This document shows positions 7,003 through 14,924 of a stretch of DNA of 22,216 bases, in pieces. The stretch is taken from NCBI GenBank assembly GCA_018663565.1, contig JABJQE010000292.1, positions 1 to 22,216 on the forward strand. The letters run 5' to 3'. Both the position numbers and the translations under genes were made by a program. How positions within the stretch are numbered: position 1 is the first letter of the stretch; each line of letters begins with the position of its first letter. Under the pieces are notes generated by a model. That model had not been told where the DNA came from. It did no database searches and was given only the letters and a program-made list of their open reading frames with translations. The stretch comes from Phycisphaerae bacterium (GTDB taxonomy: Bacteria > Planctomycetota > Phycisphaerae > Phycisphaerales > SM1A02).

Positions 7003-8031
7003 CTACTCAAACAGCCCATTCTCACGTCGAGTGCCCCCTGTAAGGGTCGCTCCAGCAGCCGTGAGTTGCCGGCCCTGCCTCGTTCGGGCCAGGAGGCCAA
7101 TCTGTAGCAAATATGGCTCTACGACGTCCTCAAGCGTCCCGGAGTCTTCGCCAAGCGTGGCGGCAATGGCCTCAAGCCCGGCGGGTCCACCGTCGTAGGT
7201 GTCTGCAAGCACCCTGAGGTAGGCGCGGTCGAGTGTGTCGAGGCCAAGATCATCGACACCCTCAAGCCGCAGGGCTTCGGCGGCCACGTCAGCGGTGATC
7301 GTCCCGTCGCCTCGTACCTGAGCAAAGTCTCTGACTCGGCGGAGCAGCCGAAGGCAGATGCGTGGCGTGCCGCGGCTTCGTTTGGCCATGAGCACCCGAG
7401 CCGCGTCTACGCCAAGATCAATGCCCATGCGCGTAGCGGCGCGTTCGAGGATGAGTGTCAGTTCGTCGGGTTCGTAGTAGTCAAGCCGGTGAGCAATACC
7501 GAAGCGACTTCGCAGAGCGGCGGTAAGCAGGCCAGCCCGCGTGGTGGCTCCAATGAGCGTGAATGGCTTGAGTTGATACGTCACGACCCGCGCGTGCATT
7601 CCACCATCAAGCGTGAAGTCAATCTTGAAATCTTCCATCGCTGGGTAGATGTACTCTTCGACGGCCGCTGGAAGCCGGTGGATCTCATCGATAAACAACA
7701 CATCGCCCGGTTGCATTCGAGTCAATGTTCCAACGAGATCAGCGCCCTTGGTGAGCGCGGGGCCAGATGTGACAAAGGCAGTGGTTCCCATTTCCTCTGC
7801 AACGATATGCGCGATGGTTGTCTTGCCGAGTCCGGGCGGGCCGTGCAGGAGCACATGTTCCATGGAGTCGCCGCGAGTCTTGGCAGCAGAGAGTGCAATT
7901 GCGAGCCGCTCTCGGAGTTGTGCTTGTCCGACGAACTGCTCGAGCGTTCGTGGCCGTGGTGCGGCGCCAGGCGCAGGATCAGTGGGATCTGTGGAATGCT
8001 CGTTGGCCGTGACGATCCGCTCTCTACTCAT
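7003..8031 (-). CDS. ruvB: Holliday junction branch migration ATPase RuvB
   Basis: RuvB is the hexameric AAA+ motor that, with RuvA, drives branch migration of Holliday junctions before RuvC cleavage. The 342-residue protein shows Walker A GPPGLGKT (64-71), Walker B FIDEIH (113-118), sensor 1 GATTRAG (161-167), the arginine-finger region LRSRFG (173-178), sensor 2 RGTPRI (220-225) and the C-terminal winged-helix signature RTRQGRQLT (316-324). Length fits the family (about 335-350). A longer frame starts at 8115, but the ATG at 8031 overlaps the stop of the ribonuclease D gene as ATGA and gives a normal N-terminus, so the two genes are probably translationally coupled. No ruvA or ruvC is in the window. 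Confidence 0.95.
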   Translation of the reverse strand: MSRERIVTANEHSTDPTDPAPGAAPRPRTLEQFVGQAQLRERLAIALSAAKTRGDSMEHVLLHGPPGLGKTTIAHIVAEEMGTTAFVTSGPALTKGADLVGTLTRMQPGDVLFIDEIHRLPAAVEEYIYPAMEDFKIDFTLDGGMHARVVTYQLKPFTLIGATTRAGLLTAALRSRFGIAHRLDYYEPDELTLILERAATRMGIDLGVDAARVLMAKRSRGTPRICLRLLRRVRDFAQVRGDGTITADVAAEALRLEGVDDLGLDTLDRAYLRVLADTYDGGPAGLEAIAATLGEDSGTLEDVVEPYLLQIGLLARTRQGRQLTAAGATLTGGTRRENGLFE

Positions 8032-9341
8032 GGTGATTGACTGCAGTCCTTGGCCTGTTGCGTTTCGCACGCATTGTGCAGCATGTTCTCTCGCCATGCG
8101 AGGTTCAGTGTACATTCGCCCGAGAGGAGCGGCTCAAGAAGATCAGCCACAATGTCGCGTTGCCACGGCGCTTTCCCTGGCATACAGGCTCGGTCGCTGA
8201 GATACCAGTGGGCCAGTTCGGATCTGGAAATGGCAAGGCTTGGTGAGACACCGGCACCGATGGCTGCAGCAGAAAACGCGTGCCACAGTCCGTCGACCGC
8301 AACTCGATCGATTGGCGACTCTTCCTTCAGTCGGCGAGGCTGCGGAGCGTCTTCTGCGTTCACGCCGGCTTCAATGGCGTCACGAAGGCGGTCGCCGTGT
8401 CGGTGTGCGATGGAACGCGGCATGCCCTTGAGATTGGCGATGGCGTCATTTGAAGTCGGCCGGTCGCGTGTGATGGCGAGCAGGACGTTGTCTGGGACAG
8501 TTGCTCGCGGGGGAAGATCCTCAAGCTGCGCCATCGCATCTCGGGTCTCCACGAGTTGTTTCAGAATACGACGTTCCACAGGTTTGAATCGACGTGTGCC
8601 CTCGATCTTTCGTTGTTGGCTCGAGAGATCAGTGCTGTAGTAGTCCGGATCATCAAAGACGGCGCAGGCTGCCTCGGCCCATCGCTCGTGTCCTCGGGAT
8701 GCAATTCGTTCCATCAGAAAATCATGGAGCACCGGGAGGTACCGCACGTCGTCGGCGGCGTATCGAAGTTGTCGTTTGGAGAGTGGCCGCGCATCCCACG
8801 CTGTAAAGGTCATGCCAGGAGGAAGCGGCGCATCAATCGCGCATTGGATGGACTTGGTCAGTGAGCAGGGCCACGGCAATCCGGCAAGCCCGCCGAGAAT
8901 TTGAGTGTCGACCACTGCGTGGGCAGGTCGTCCAAGAATTCGGGCCATGATCTTGAGGTCTTGCTGCCCAGCATGAACAAGCATCGTTCGCTCTGGCGAA
9001 GCGAGTACATCGAAGAGCGGGCAGAGATCTTCAACCGCAAACGGATCAACAAGGAAGACACGATCTTTTGTCCCGACCTGTACGAGGCAGAGCTGCGGGT
9101 AATAGGTGTCTTCGCCGATGAACTCGGTGTCATAGGTGACGATGTCTGCGGCCGCGAGATGATCAACAGCTTCACTGAGTGCATCTTGCTGCTCAATCAG
9201 CGTGGCAACCTCCGTGGGCACATTTTCGTGCGTAGGAATAGGACTCAGCGGCTCCGACTCGGAGTGAGAATCGCGATGATGCCGGTCTCGCCGGCTTCGC
9301 CGACCACGCCCGCGAGACAAATTTTTCTGATCTGAAGACAT
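8028..9341 (-). CDS. rnd: Ribonuclease D-like 3'-5' exoribonuclease with HRDC domain
   Basis: This DEDDy-family nuclease trims 3' ends of stable RNA such as tRNA precursors. In the 437-residue protein the exonuclease motifs are YDTEF with Asp71 and Glu73, HAGQQD with Asp128, and YAADD with Tyr194 and Asp198. An HRDC helicase/RNaseD C-terminal domain follows at about residues 251-323, with a further helical C-terminal part. The first 25 residues are very basic (SRGRGRRSRRDRHHR), probably a flexible RNA-binding tail. The start is uncertain: the ATG at 9341 is preferred because TTGCCG-16-TACAGT would start transcription right at it, and neither this ATG nor the upstream GTG at 9392 has a ribosome binding site. 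Its stop overlaps the start of ruvB, an unusual pairing of RNA trimming and recombination. Confidence 0.88.
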   Translation of the reverse strand: MSSDQKNLSRGRGRRSRRDRHHRDSHSESEPLSPIPTHENVPTEVATLIEQQDALSEAVDHLAAADIVTYDTEFIGEDTYYPQLCLVQVGTKDRVFLVDPFAVEDLCPLFDVLASPERTMLVHAGQQDLKIMARILGRPAHAVVDTQILGGLAGLPWPCSLTKSIQCAIDAPLPPGMTFTAWDARPLSKRQLRYAADDVRYLPVLHDFLMERIASRGHERWAEAACAVFDDPDYYSTDLSSQQRKIEGTRRFKPVERRILKQLVETRDAMAQLEDLPPRATVPDNVLLAITRDRPTSNDAIANLKGMPRSIAHRHGDRLRDAIEAGVNAEDAPQPRRLKEESPIDRVAVDGLWHAFSAAAIGAGVSPSLAISRSELAHWYLSDRACMPGKAPWQRDIVADLLEPLLSGECTLNLAWRENMLHNACETQQAKDCSQSP

Positions 9342-9348
9342 CAGGAGC

Positions 9349-9376
9349 ACTGTAGTCTGAATGGGGTGGACGGCAA
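9349..9376 (-). promoter_or_regulatory. Candidate promoter of the rnd-ruvB operon
   Basis: On the minus strand TTGCCG (9376-9371) and TACAGT (9354-9349) are separated by 16 bp. The predicted start falls within 1-2 nt of the ATG at 9341, implying a leaderless message and explaining the lack of a ribosome binding site. Each hexamer matches 4 of 6 consensus bases. Confidence 0.35.
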
Positions 9377-9392
9377 CGTGCAGGTGGGCCAC

Positions 9393-9451
9393 AAAAAGAG
9401 AGCCGGGAGCAAGGCCTCAGTCGTCTCTCGACTTCTGATTCCTCGCTCCCG
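9393..9451 (-). terminator. Probable terminator of the groES-groEL operon
   Basis: On the minus strand CGGGAGC (9451-9445) pairs with GCTCCCG (9410-9404). The region between holds an inner hairpin AGTCG-AGAGA-CGACT (9433-9419). A TTTTT run follows at 9397-9393. The element starts 27 nt beyond the groEL stop. The outer loop is long, so efficiency is uncertain. Confidence 0.55.
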
Positions 9452-9477
9452 ACGCTCATCACAGCCGGAGGCCGTGG

Positions 9478-11097
<1,620 letters not shown>

Positions 11098-11112
11098 ATT
11101 GTTTCCTTCCTG

Positions 11113-11130
11113 TCCGCGCGTCCACGCGGA
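11113..11130 (-). promoter_or_regulatory. Hairpin directly before the groEL ribosome binding site
   Basis: TCCGCG and CGCGGA form a perfect 6-bp stem with a 6-nt loop, ending 2 nt before the GGAAGG ribosome binding site of groEL on the minus strand. It lies in the 45-bp gap after the 75-codon gene. It could tune groEL translation or mark an mRNA processing point; no T run follows, so it is not a terminator. Confidence 0.4.
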
Positions 11131-11142
11131 TGTGGTAGTTGG

Positions 11143-11370
11143 TCAGTCCATGTCCACTCTGGCTTGCCACATGGCAGACACGTGACTCGAGTCGATCCAA
11201 ATGGTGTTGGACTTGGTGGTGATGCGGATTCCATGCGAGCTGTGAAGTTGTTCAACTTCAATGACATCTCGCAATTCGATTGGTTCATGGTCGCCTGTGA
11301 GCGCCATGTCGAGTTCGGCTGATGTGCCGATCATGTCCCGAAGGACGTTCAGAATGGGTCCACGTTCCAT
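11143..11370 (-). CDS. Uncharacterised 75-residue protein between groES and groEL
   Basis: I do not recognise this protein. It starts with an ATG 8 bp after the groES stop and ends 45 bp before groEL, on the same strand, so position argues strongly for a real operon member. It is soluble, has no signal peptide, membrane segment or cysteine, and is acidic. Alternating hydrophobic stretches (PIELRDVIEVEQL about 30-42; GIRITTKSNTIWID about 47-60; SSHVSAMW about 61-68) suggest a small beta-rich domain. No strong ribosome binding site precedes it, so translation is probably coupled to groES. It could be a chaperonin accessory protein or an unrelated passenger; nothing in the sequence decides. Confidence 0.65.
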   Translation of the reverse strand: MERGPILNVLRDMIGTSAELDMALTGDHEPIELRDVIEVEQLHSSHGIRITTKSNTIWIDSSHVSAMWQARVDMD

Positions 11371-11378
11371 AAGTGTGC

Positions 11379-11669
11379 TCAGTCAATAATGCCGAGGATG
11401 TCATCCTCAGTCATGATGAGATAATCGGTGCCTTCGATCTTGATCTCAGTTCCTGCATAGGACGAGAACAAGACATAGTCACCCTTCTTGACGCTAAACG
11501 GCATGTATTCACCGGTCTCCTTGTTGAGGAGTCCAGCACCGGTCGCCATGATCTTGCCTTCGCGTGGCTTGTCCTTGGCGCTCTCTGGCAAAAAGATGCC
11601 AGATTCAGTCCGGTCGGCTGCTTCGGCTCGCTTGACGAGTACCTTGTCTCCGAGTGGTTTTACGTTCAT
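11379..11669 (-). CDS. groES: Co-chaperonin GroES (10 kDa, Hsp10)
   Basis: GroES is the heptameric lid of the GroEL chamber. The 96-residue protein starts MNVKPLGDKVLVKR, the family N-terminus, followed by the mobile loop (about 17-35) with the GroEL-contacting tripeptide IFL (25-27), then KKGDYVLFSSYAGTEI and the C-terminal strand with EDDILGI. Length matches the family. The frame extends six codons further to a GTG at 11687, but that would put the start at the excellent AAGGAG ribosome binding site itself; the ATG at 11669 lies about 8 nt after it and gives the normal N-terminus. No CIRCE element is visible upstream, so HrcA control is not supported; a bulged hairpin precedes the ribosome binding site. 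Confidence 0.96.
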   Translation of the reverse strand: MNVKPLGDKVLVKRAEAADRTESGIFLPESAKDKPREGKIMATGAGLLNKETGEYMPFSVKKGDYVLFSSYAGTEIKIEGTDYLIMTEDDILGIID

Positions 11670-11690
11670 ATGGGTCTCTCCTTCCACGGG

Positions 11691-11711
11691 GTCGGCCAGA
11701 AGTGGTCCGAC
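11691..11711 (-). promoter_or_regulatory. Hairpin before the groES ribosome binding site
   Basis: GTCGGCCA (11691-11698) and TGGTCCGAC (11703-11711) form an 8-bp stem with one bulged T and a GAAG loop. On the minus strand it ends about 7 nt before the AAGGAG of groES and sits in the 51-bp gap after the receiver-like gene. It may separate expression of groES from the upstream gene. Confidence 0.4.
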
Positions 11712-11720
11712 GGTTTGAGT

Positions 11721-12185
11721 TCAGTGCATTGAGGGCCATGCATCTTGGTAATGGCGACGCAGCACGCGTCGCAGTGTGTCGAGCAGTATTTCGAGTTGCA
11801 GCGGTCGGTCGATAACCGCAAAGGCGCCGTCGCGAAGCGAGGCCATGAGTTCACGCACATCTTGTCGGTTGCTTGCTTGCCGCGGGCGAATCACGATGGT
11901 TGGTGGTGGTTGGTCTAGCCGTCGTAAGAGTTGAAGAATGCGGGGACCGCCGGCCGTCGTGCTGGGCCCGCTTGCGAGGGGGATCTCGAGGTCAACGACG
12001 GCAATATGGACTGGCTGCCGCTGGATGAGCGAGGCCGCCTCTTCGCCTGTGTCGGCTTCGAGCGAATGGATGCCCATGGGCTCGAGCAGCCTGGGCAGTT
12101 GCCGGACGGCTGCATGCTCTCTCCAGCCGCCATAGGACAGCAGGAGGTTGAGGCGGGCGTCGGGATGGTTCTGTGCGAATTGCAT
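11721..12185 (-). CDS. Degenerate response-regulator receiver domain protein
   Basis: The 154-residue protein has the length and pattern of a stand-alone receiver domain: a first strand LNLLLSY (12-18), the phospho-acceptor strand IAVVDLEIPL with Asp65, and a last motif AVIDRPLQLEILLDTL. Two key parts are altered: the acidic pair of the first strand is missing, and the conserved lysine before the proline of the last motif is arginine (Arg127). Phosphorylation by the normal Mg2+ mechanism therefore looks impaired. The start is uncertain: the frame is open to a GTG at 12338, but the ATG at 12185 lies just before the first strand. Neither has a good ribosome binding site. It precedes groES by 51 bp and is divergent from asnS. 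There is no output domain. Confidence 0.65.
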   Translation of the reverse strand: MQFAQNHPDARLNLLLSYGGWREHAAVRQLPRLLEPMGIHSLEADTGEEAASLIQRQPVHIAVVDLEIPLASGPSTTAGGPRILQLLRRLDQPPPTIVIRPRQASNRQDVRELMASLRDGAFAVIDRPLQLEILLDTLRRVLRRHYQDAWPSMH

Positions 12186-12353
12186 AACAATGAGGGCCTG
12201 AACCAAGCATGCACTGCAATTGGCGTGCCTGAATGAGCAGGGTTGAGGGTGATTCTGGTCGCTTCGTGGCTGCCGATCTGGCGGAAGGCCGTCGGCGGGG
12301 GTGTCAGGGCGGTATCGGGGCAGCGAGTTTCCTGCCACATCCCGCAGTGAATT

Positions 12354-12370
12354 GCCCCCAAACCGGGGGC
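12354..12370 (+). promoter_or_regulatory. GC-rich hairpin in the asnS leader
   Basis: GCCCCC and GGGGGC form a perfect 6-bp G-C stem around AAACC, 51 nt before the asnS start. No T run follows. It is the upstream part of a leader whose downstream part can hide the ribosome binding site. Confidence 0.45.
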
Positions 12371-12374
12371 GAAG

Positions 12375-12414
12375 TCCTTACTGTTCGCTCCTCATGGACC
12401 CTGATAAGGAGCGA
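12375..12414 (+). promoter_or_regulatory. Possible translation-control hairpins covering the asnS ribosome binding site
   Basis: TCGCTCCT (12385-12392) pairs perfectly with AGGAGCGA (12407-12414), which contains most of the AAGGAG ribosome binding site (12406-12411), over a 14-nt loop. A second segment, TCCTTA (12375-12380), can instead pair with TAAGGA (12405-12410). Two competing anti-ribosome-binding-site segments suggest controlled translation, which is inference. Confidence 0.45.
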
Positions 12415-12421
12415 TTTCGCC

Positions 12422-13846
12422 ATGACCACCCTACCGCCTCTTGTGAGCGTCAAAGACATGCTGGCCGCCCATGGCTGTGCCGTGGGCGATCGAGTCCGTC
12501 TCCAGGGCTGGATTCGGACCCGCCGGGACTCGAAGGCCGGCCTGTCCTTCATTCAGGTTCACGATGGCTCTTGCTTTGATGCGGCTCAGGTCGTGGCACC
12601 TGGTGATCTGGACAATTACGCGGCCGACGTGCAGCGACTGACTACCGGGTGCTCGCTCGTGTGCACCGGCGTCCTGGCCGAGTCTCAGGGCAAGGGGCAG
12701 TCCATTGAGATGCAGGCCGACCAGATTGAGCCGGTGGGCTGGGTGGAAGATCCCGACACGTATCCAGTGCCGGCCAAGCGGCATACGTTTGAATACCTTC
12801 GGGACGTGGCACACCTTCGTGTTCGGACCAACACATTCTCAGCCATCGCTCGTGTGCGGCACTGCCTCGCGCAGGCTGTGCATCGATATTTCCATGAGAA
12901 TGGTTTCTTCTGGGTGCACACGCCGATTATCACTGGCAGCGATTGTGAAGGCGCAGGCGAGATGTTCCGCGTGTCGACGCTTGACCTGCAAAATGTTCCA
13001 CTCACCGAAGACGGCCAAGTTGACTGCTCACAAGATTTCTTTGGTCACGAAACGAATCTCACCGTGTCGGGTCAACTTAATGTTGAGTCGTATTGCCTTG
13101 CTTTGAGCAAGGTGTATACGTTCGGCCCGACCTTTCGCGCCGAGAACTCAAACACCTCTCGACATCTCGCAGAGTTCTGGATGATTGAGCCGGAGATTGC
13201 ATTTGCCGATCTCGCAGCCGACGCGGACCTTGCCGAAGACTTTCTGAAGTACATCTTTCGCGTCTTGCTCGATGAGTTGCCTGACGACATGGAGTTCTTC
13301 CGCGCACGAATAGACAAGACTTGCATTGACCGTCTTGAGGGCTTTGTGAAGTCGTCCTTTGAGCGGATGGAGTACACCGATGCCATTGCATGTCTTGAGG
13401 CGGCCGTAGCCAAGGGCCAAAAATTTGACTATCCGGTCTCATGGGGAATCGACCTTCAAAGCGAGCATGAGCGATGGCTCACCGAAGAGCACGTGGGGCG
13501 GCCGGTTGTTGTGATGAACTACCCGCGAGACATCAAGGCCTTCTATATGAGACAGAACGATGATGGTCGTACCGTGGCGGCCATGGATGTTCTGGCGCCT
13601 GGTATTGGCGAAATCATCGGCGGGGCCCAGCGTGAAGAGCGGCTTGACGTGCTCGACACCCGTATTGCTGAGATGGGGCTCAATGGCGATGACTATTGGT
13701 GGTACCGCGATTTGCGAAAATATGGCACGGTTCCCCACGCTGGATTTGGACTTGGATTCGAGCGAACCGTTGCCTATGCCACCGGAATGGCCAATGTGCG
13801 GGACGTGATACCGTTCCCGCGAACGCCCCGATCCGCCACATTCTGA
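12422..13846 (+). CDS. asnS: Asparagine--tRNA ligase
   Basis: The enzyme charges tRNA-Asn with asparagine, using ATP. The 474-residue protein has an N-terminal OB-fold anticodon-binding domain (about 20-105, with VRLQGWIRTRRDSK at 25-38) and a class II catalytic core: motif 1 around 147-171, motif 2 FRAENSNTSRHLAEF (238-252), which is of the asparaginyl rather than aspartyl type, and motif 3 GFGLGFER (441-448). Length matches the family (about 460-470). The frame is open back to 12233, but the ATG at 12422 has AAGGAG 10 nt upstream and starts the family fold. Its presence suggests direct Asn-tRNA formation rather than sole reliance on the amidotransferase route. The gene is divergent from the receiver-like gene and has a leader able to mask its ribosome binding site. 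Confidence 0.96.
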   Translation: MTTLPPLVSVKDMLAAHGCAVGDRVRLQGWIRTRRDSKAGLSFIQVHDGSCFDAAQVVAPGDLDNYAADVQRLTTGCSLVCTGVLAESQGKGQSIEMQADQIEPVGWVEDPDTYPVPAKRHTFEYLRDVAHLRVRTNTFSAIARVRHCLAQAVHRYFHENGFFWVHTPIITGSDCEGAGEMFRVSTLDLQNVPLTEDGQVDCSQDFFGHETNLTVSGQLNVESYCLALSKVYTFGPTFRAENSNTSRHLAEFWMIEPEIAFADLAADADLAEDFLKYIFRVLLDELPDDMEFFRARIDKTCIDRLEGFVKSSFERMEYTDAIACLEAAVAKGQKFDYPVSWGIDLQSEHERWLTEEHVGRPVVVMNYPRDIKAFYMRQNDDGRTVAAMDVLAPGIGEIIGGAQREERLDVLDTRIAEMGLNGDDYWWYRDLRKYGTVPHAGFGLGFERTVAYATGMANVRDVIPFPRTPRSATF

Positions 13847-13892
13847 TTCAAGGCCAATAGGCAGCGAATTTCTCGGACCCACAGGGGCTCAA

Positions 13893-14051
13893 TGCGCACT
13901 TCATGCGCAGATGCTCCGATAAGCACCATTTTACGTGGATTGAAAACTCCTGGGTGCTTCGGGCTTGTCTTCTCCGATGTGGCCCTTTGTCAGAGGGAAT
14001 CATCGCGGCTCGTTTCCGCGAGACCAGACACGAACCCCGGACTTGATCCGG
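13893..14051 (+). promoter_or_regulatory. Chain of five hairpins before the B12-type gene
   Basis: In the 227-bp gap after asnS five successive inverted repeats are seen: TGCGCA/TGCGCA (13893-13909), AAGCACC/GGTGCTT with a 25-nt loop (13921-13959), CCCTT/GAGGG with one G-U pair (13983-13997), CGCGG/CCGCG (14004-14020) and CCGGA/TCCGG (14037-14051). The last ends 9 nt before the ribosome binding site at 14061. Individually such stems can be chance in GC-rich DNA; their unbroken order suggests a structured 5' leader. I do not see the cobalamin riboswitch consensus. The first hairpin could instead belong to the end of the asnS transcript. Confidence 0.4.
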
Positions 14052-14073
14052 ACCAGCCCTAAGGAGCTCTCCA

Positions 14074-14769
14074 GTGAATACTCAGGCGATGGTGGAACGC
14101 CTCTTCCCAATGCTCATCACAGGTGATCGCAATGGTGCTCGCAGCACCGTTCGAGACTGGATGAACGAAGGGCTGGCCCCAGAGATGTTGACGCAAGAGG
14201 TTTACTGGCCCCTGCTGGACATGGTGAACGACCTCTTCCGGCGTGATCAGTTGACCACACTTGCTCACCACTACGCTACACGTCTGCTTCGCAGTCTCGT
14301 TGACCAGGCTCAGGCCTGCTATGAGCAACAAGACCGAAATGGCCGCACCATGATGCTCTTCTGTGGGGACACTGAAGCCGACGACCTTGCTGCCCAGATG
14401 GTGGCTGATCTTGCAGAGGCCGGCGGCTACACGGTGTCCTTCGGTGGCGGTGGTATTGCATACGACGAACTACTTGCAGCCGTGCAGGACTCACGTCCCA
14501 ACGTGCTGTTGATGTTCTCGTCTGCGGCCTCGGACGCGCCAAACATCCGTCGTCTGATTGACACAATTCGCACAGTTGGCGCATGCCCTGGCACTCAGAT
14601 TGCAGTTGGTGGCGGCGTATTCAATCGCGCCGAAGGTCTTGCCGAGGAAATTGGCGCAGACATTTGGTCAGATACACCAGCGGGCATGATTCACAGCATG
14701 AACACTCAGCCTGAACGACGAGCAACCGAAGACCAACGCACTGTTGGCCAAGCTCGCGCCGCAGCCTGA
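14074..14769 (+). CDS. B12-binding-type two-domain protein lacking the cobalamin-ligand histidine
   Basis: The 231-residue protein has the layout of corrinoid or CarH-type B12 modules: a helical cap (about 1-88, with YWPLLDMVNDLF-x-RDQLTTLAHHYAT, matching the cap motif that usually ends in EH) and a Rossmann-like domain (about 92-208). In true cobalamin binders the latter starts GDxHxxG, where His ligates cobalt. Here the stretch reads GDTEADDL (98-105), so His and Gly are replaced, and the cap Glu is His65. The later FSS (148-150) and VGGGVFN (178-184) fit the nucleotide-tail pocket. It may bind B12 without the histidine, another ligand or none. The GTG start at 14074 is supported by AAGGAG 7 nt upstream. 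There is no DNA-binding domain or methyltransferase nearby; function is open. Confidence 0.7.
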   Translation: MNTQAMVERLFPMLITGDRNGARSTVRDWMNEGLAPEMLTQEVYWPLLDMVNDLFRRDQLTTLAHHYATRLLRSLVDQAQACYEQQDRNGRTMMLFCGDTEADDLAAQMVADLAEAGGYTVSFGGGGIAYDELLAAVQDSRPNVLLMFSSAASDAPNIRRLIDTIRTVGACPGTQIAVGGGVFNRAEGLAEEIGADIWSDTPAGMIHSMNTQPERRATEDQRTVGQARAAA

Positions 14770-14778
14770 TTTTCCCCG

Positions 14779-14796
14779 GCCTCGCTCCATCGAGGC
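14779..14796 (+). other. Hairpin after the B12-type gene
   Basis: GCCTCG and CGAGGC form a perfect 6-bp stem with a 6-nt loop 9 nt after the stop codon, followed by a pyrimidine-rich stretch (14797-14824). It probably stabilises the 3' end or acts with the strong terminator that follows. Confidence 0.4.
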
Positions 14797-14826
14797 TGTC
14801 TTATCTCGCTCTCTCTTCTCTTCCGA

Positions 14827-14867
14827 CGACCACGGCGACCCTTCGGGCTCGCCGTGGTCGCGTTTTT
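14827..14867 (+). terminator. Strong intrinsic terminator
   Basis: CGACCACGGCGA (14827-14838) and TCGCCGTGGTCG (14849-14860) form a perfect 12-bp stem capped by a CCC-TTC-GGG mini-stem, followed by CG and TTTTT (14863-14867). It ends transcription of the B12-type gene and insulates the next cluster. Confidence 0.92.
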
Positions 14868-14896
14868 GAAACGTGGTCACTTCGTTACCGTATTAT
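14866..14896 (+). promoter_or_regulatory. Candidate promoter of the 14925-19551 cluster
   Basis: TTGAAA (14866-14871, 5 of 6 consensus bases) and TATTAT (14891-14896, 5 of 6) lie 19 bp apart, 29 bp before the first gene. The spacer is slightly long and the -35 box overlaps the T run of the upstream terminator. It is the only good hexamer pair seen ahead of the cluster. Confidence 0.4.
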
Positions 14897-14924
14897 CTCT
14901 TGAAGTAACAAGAGGAGTATGGAG

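Noticed and set aside
11670..11720. CIRCE operator before groES
   Set aside because: The TTAGCACTC-N9-GAGTGCTAA pattern is absent; only a bulged hairpin is present.
13847..14073. Cobalamin riboswitch before the B12-type gene
   Set aside because: A GAGACC stretch is present, but the conserved core elements of the cobalamin aptamer are not found in order.
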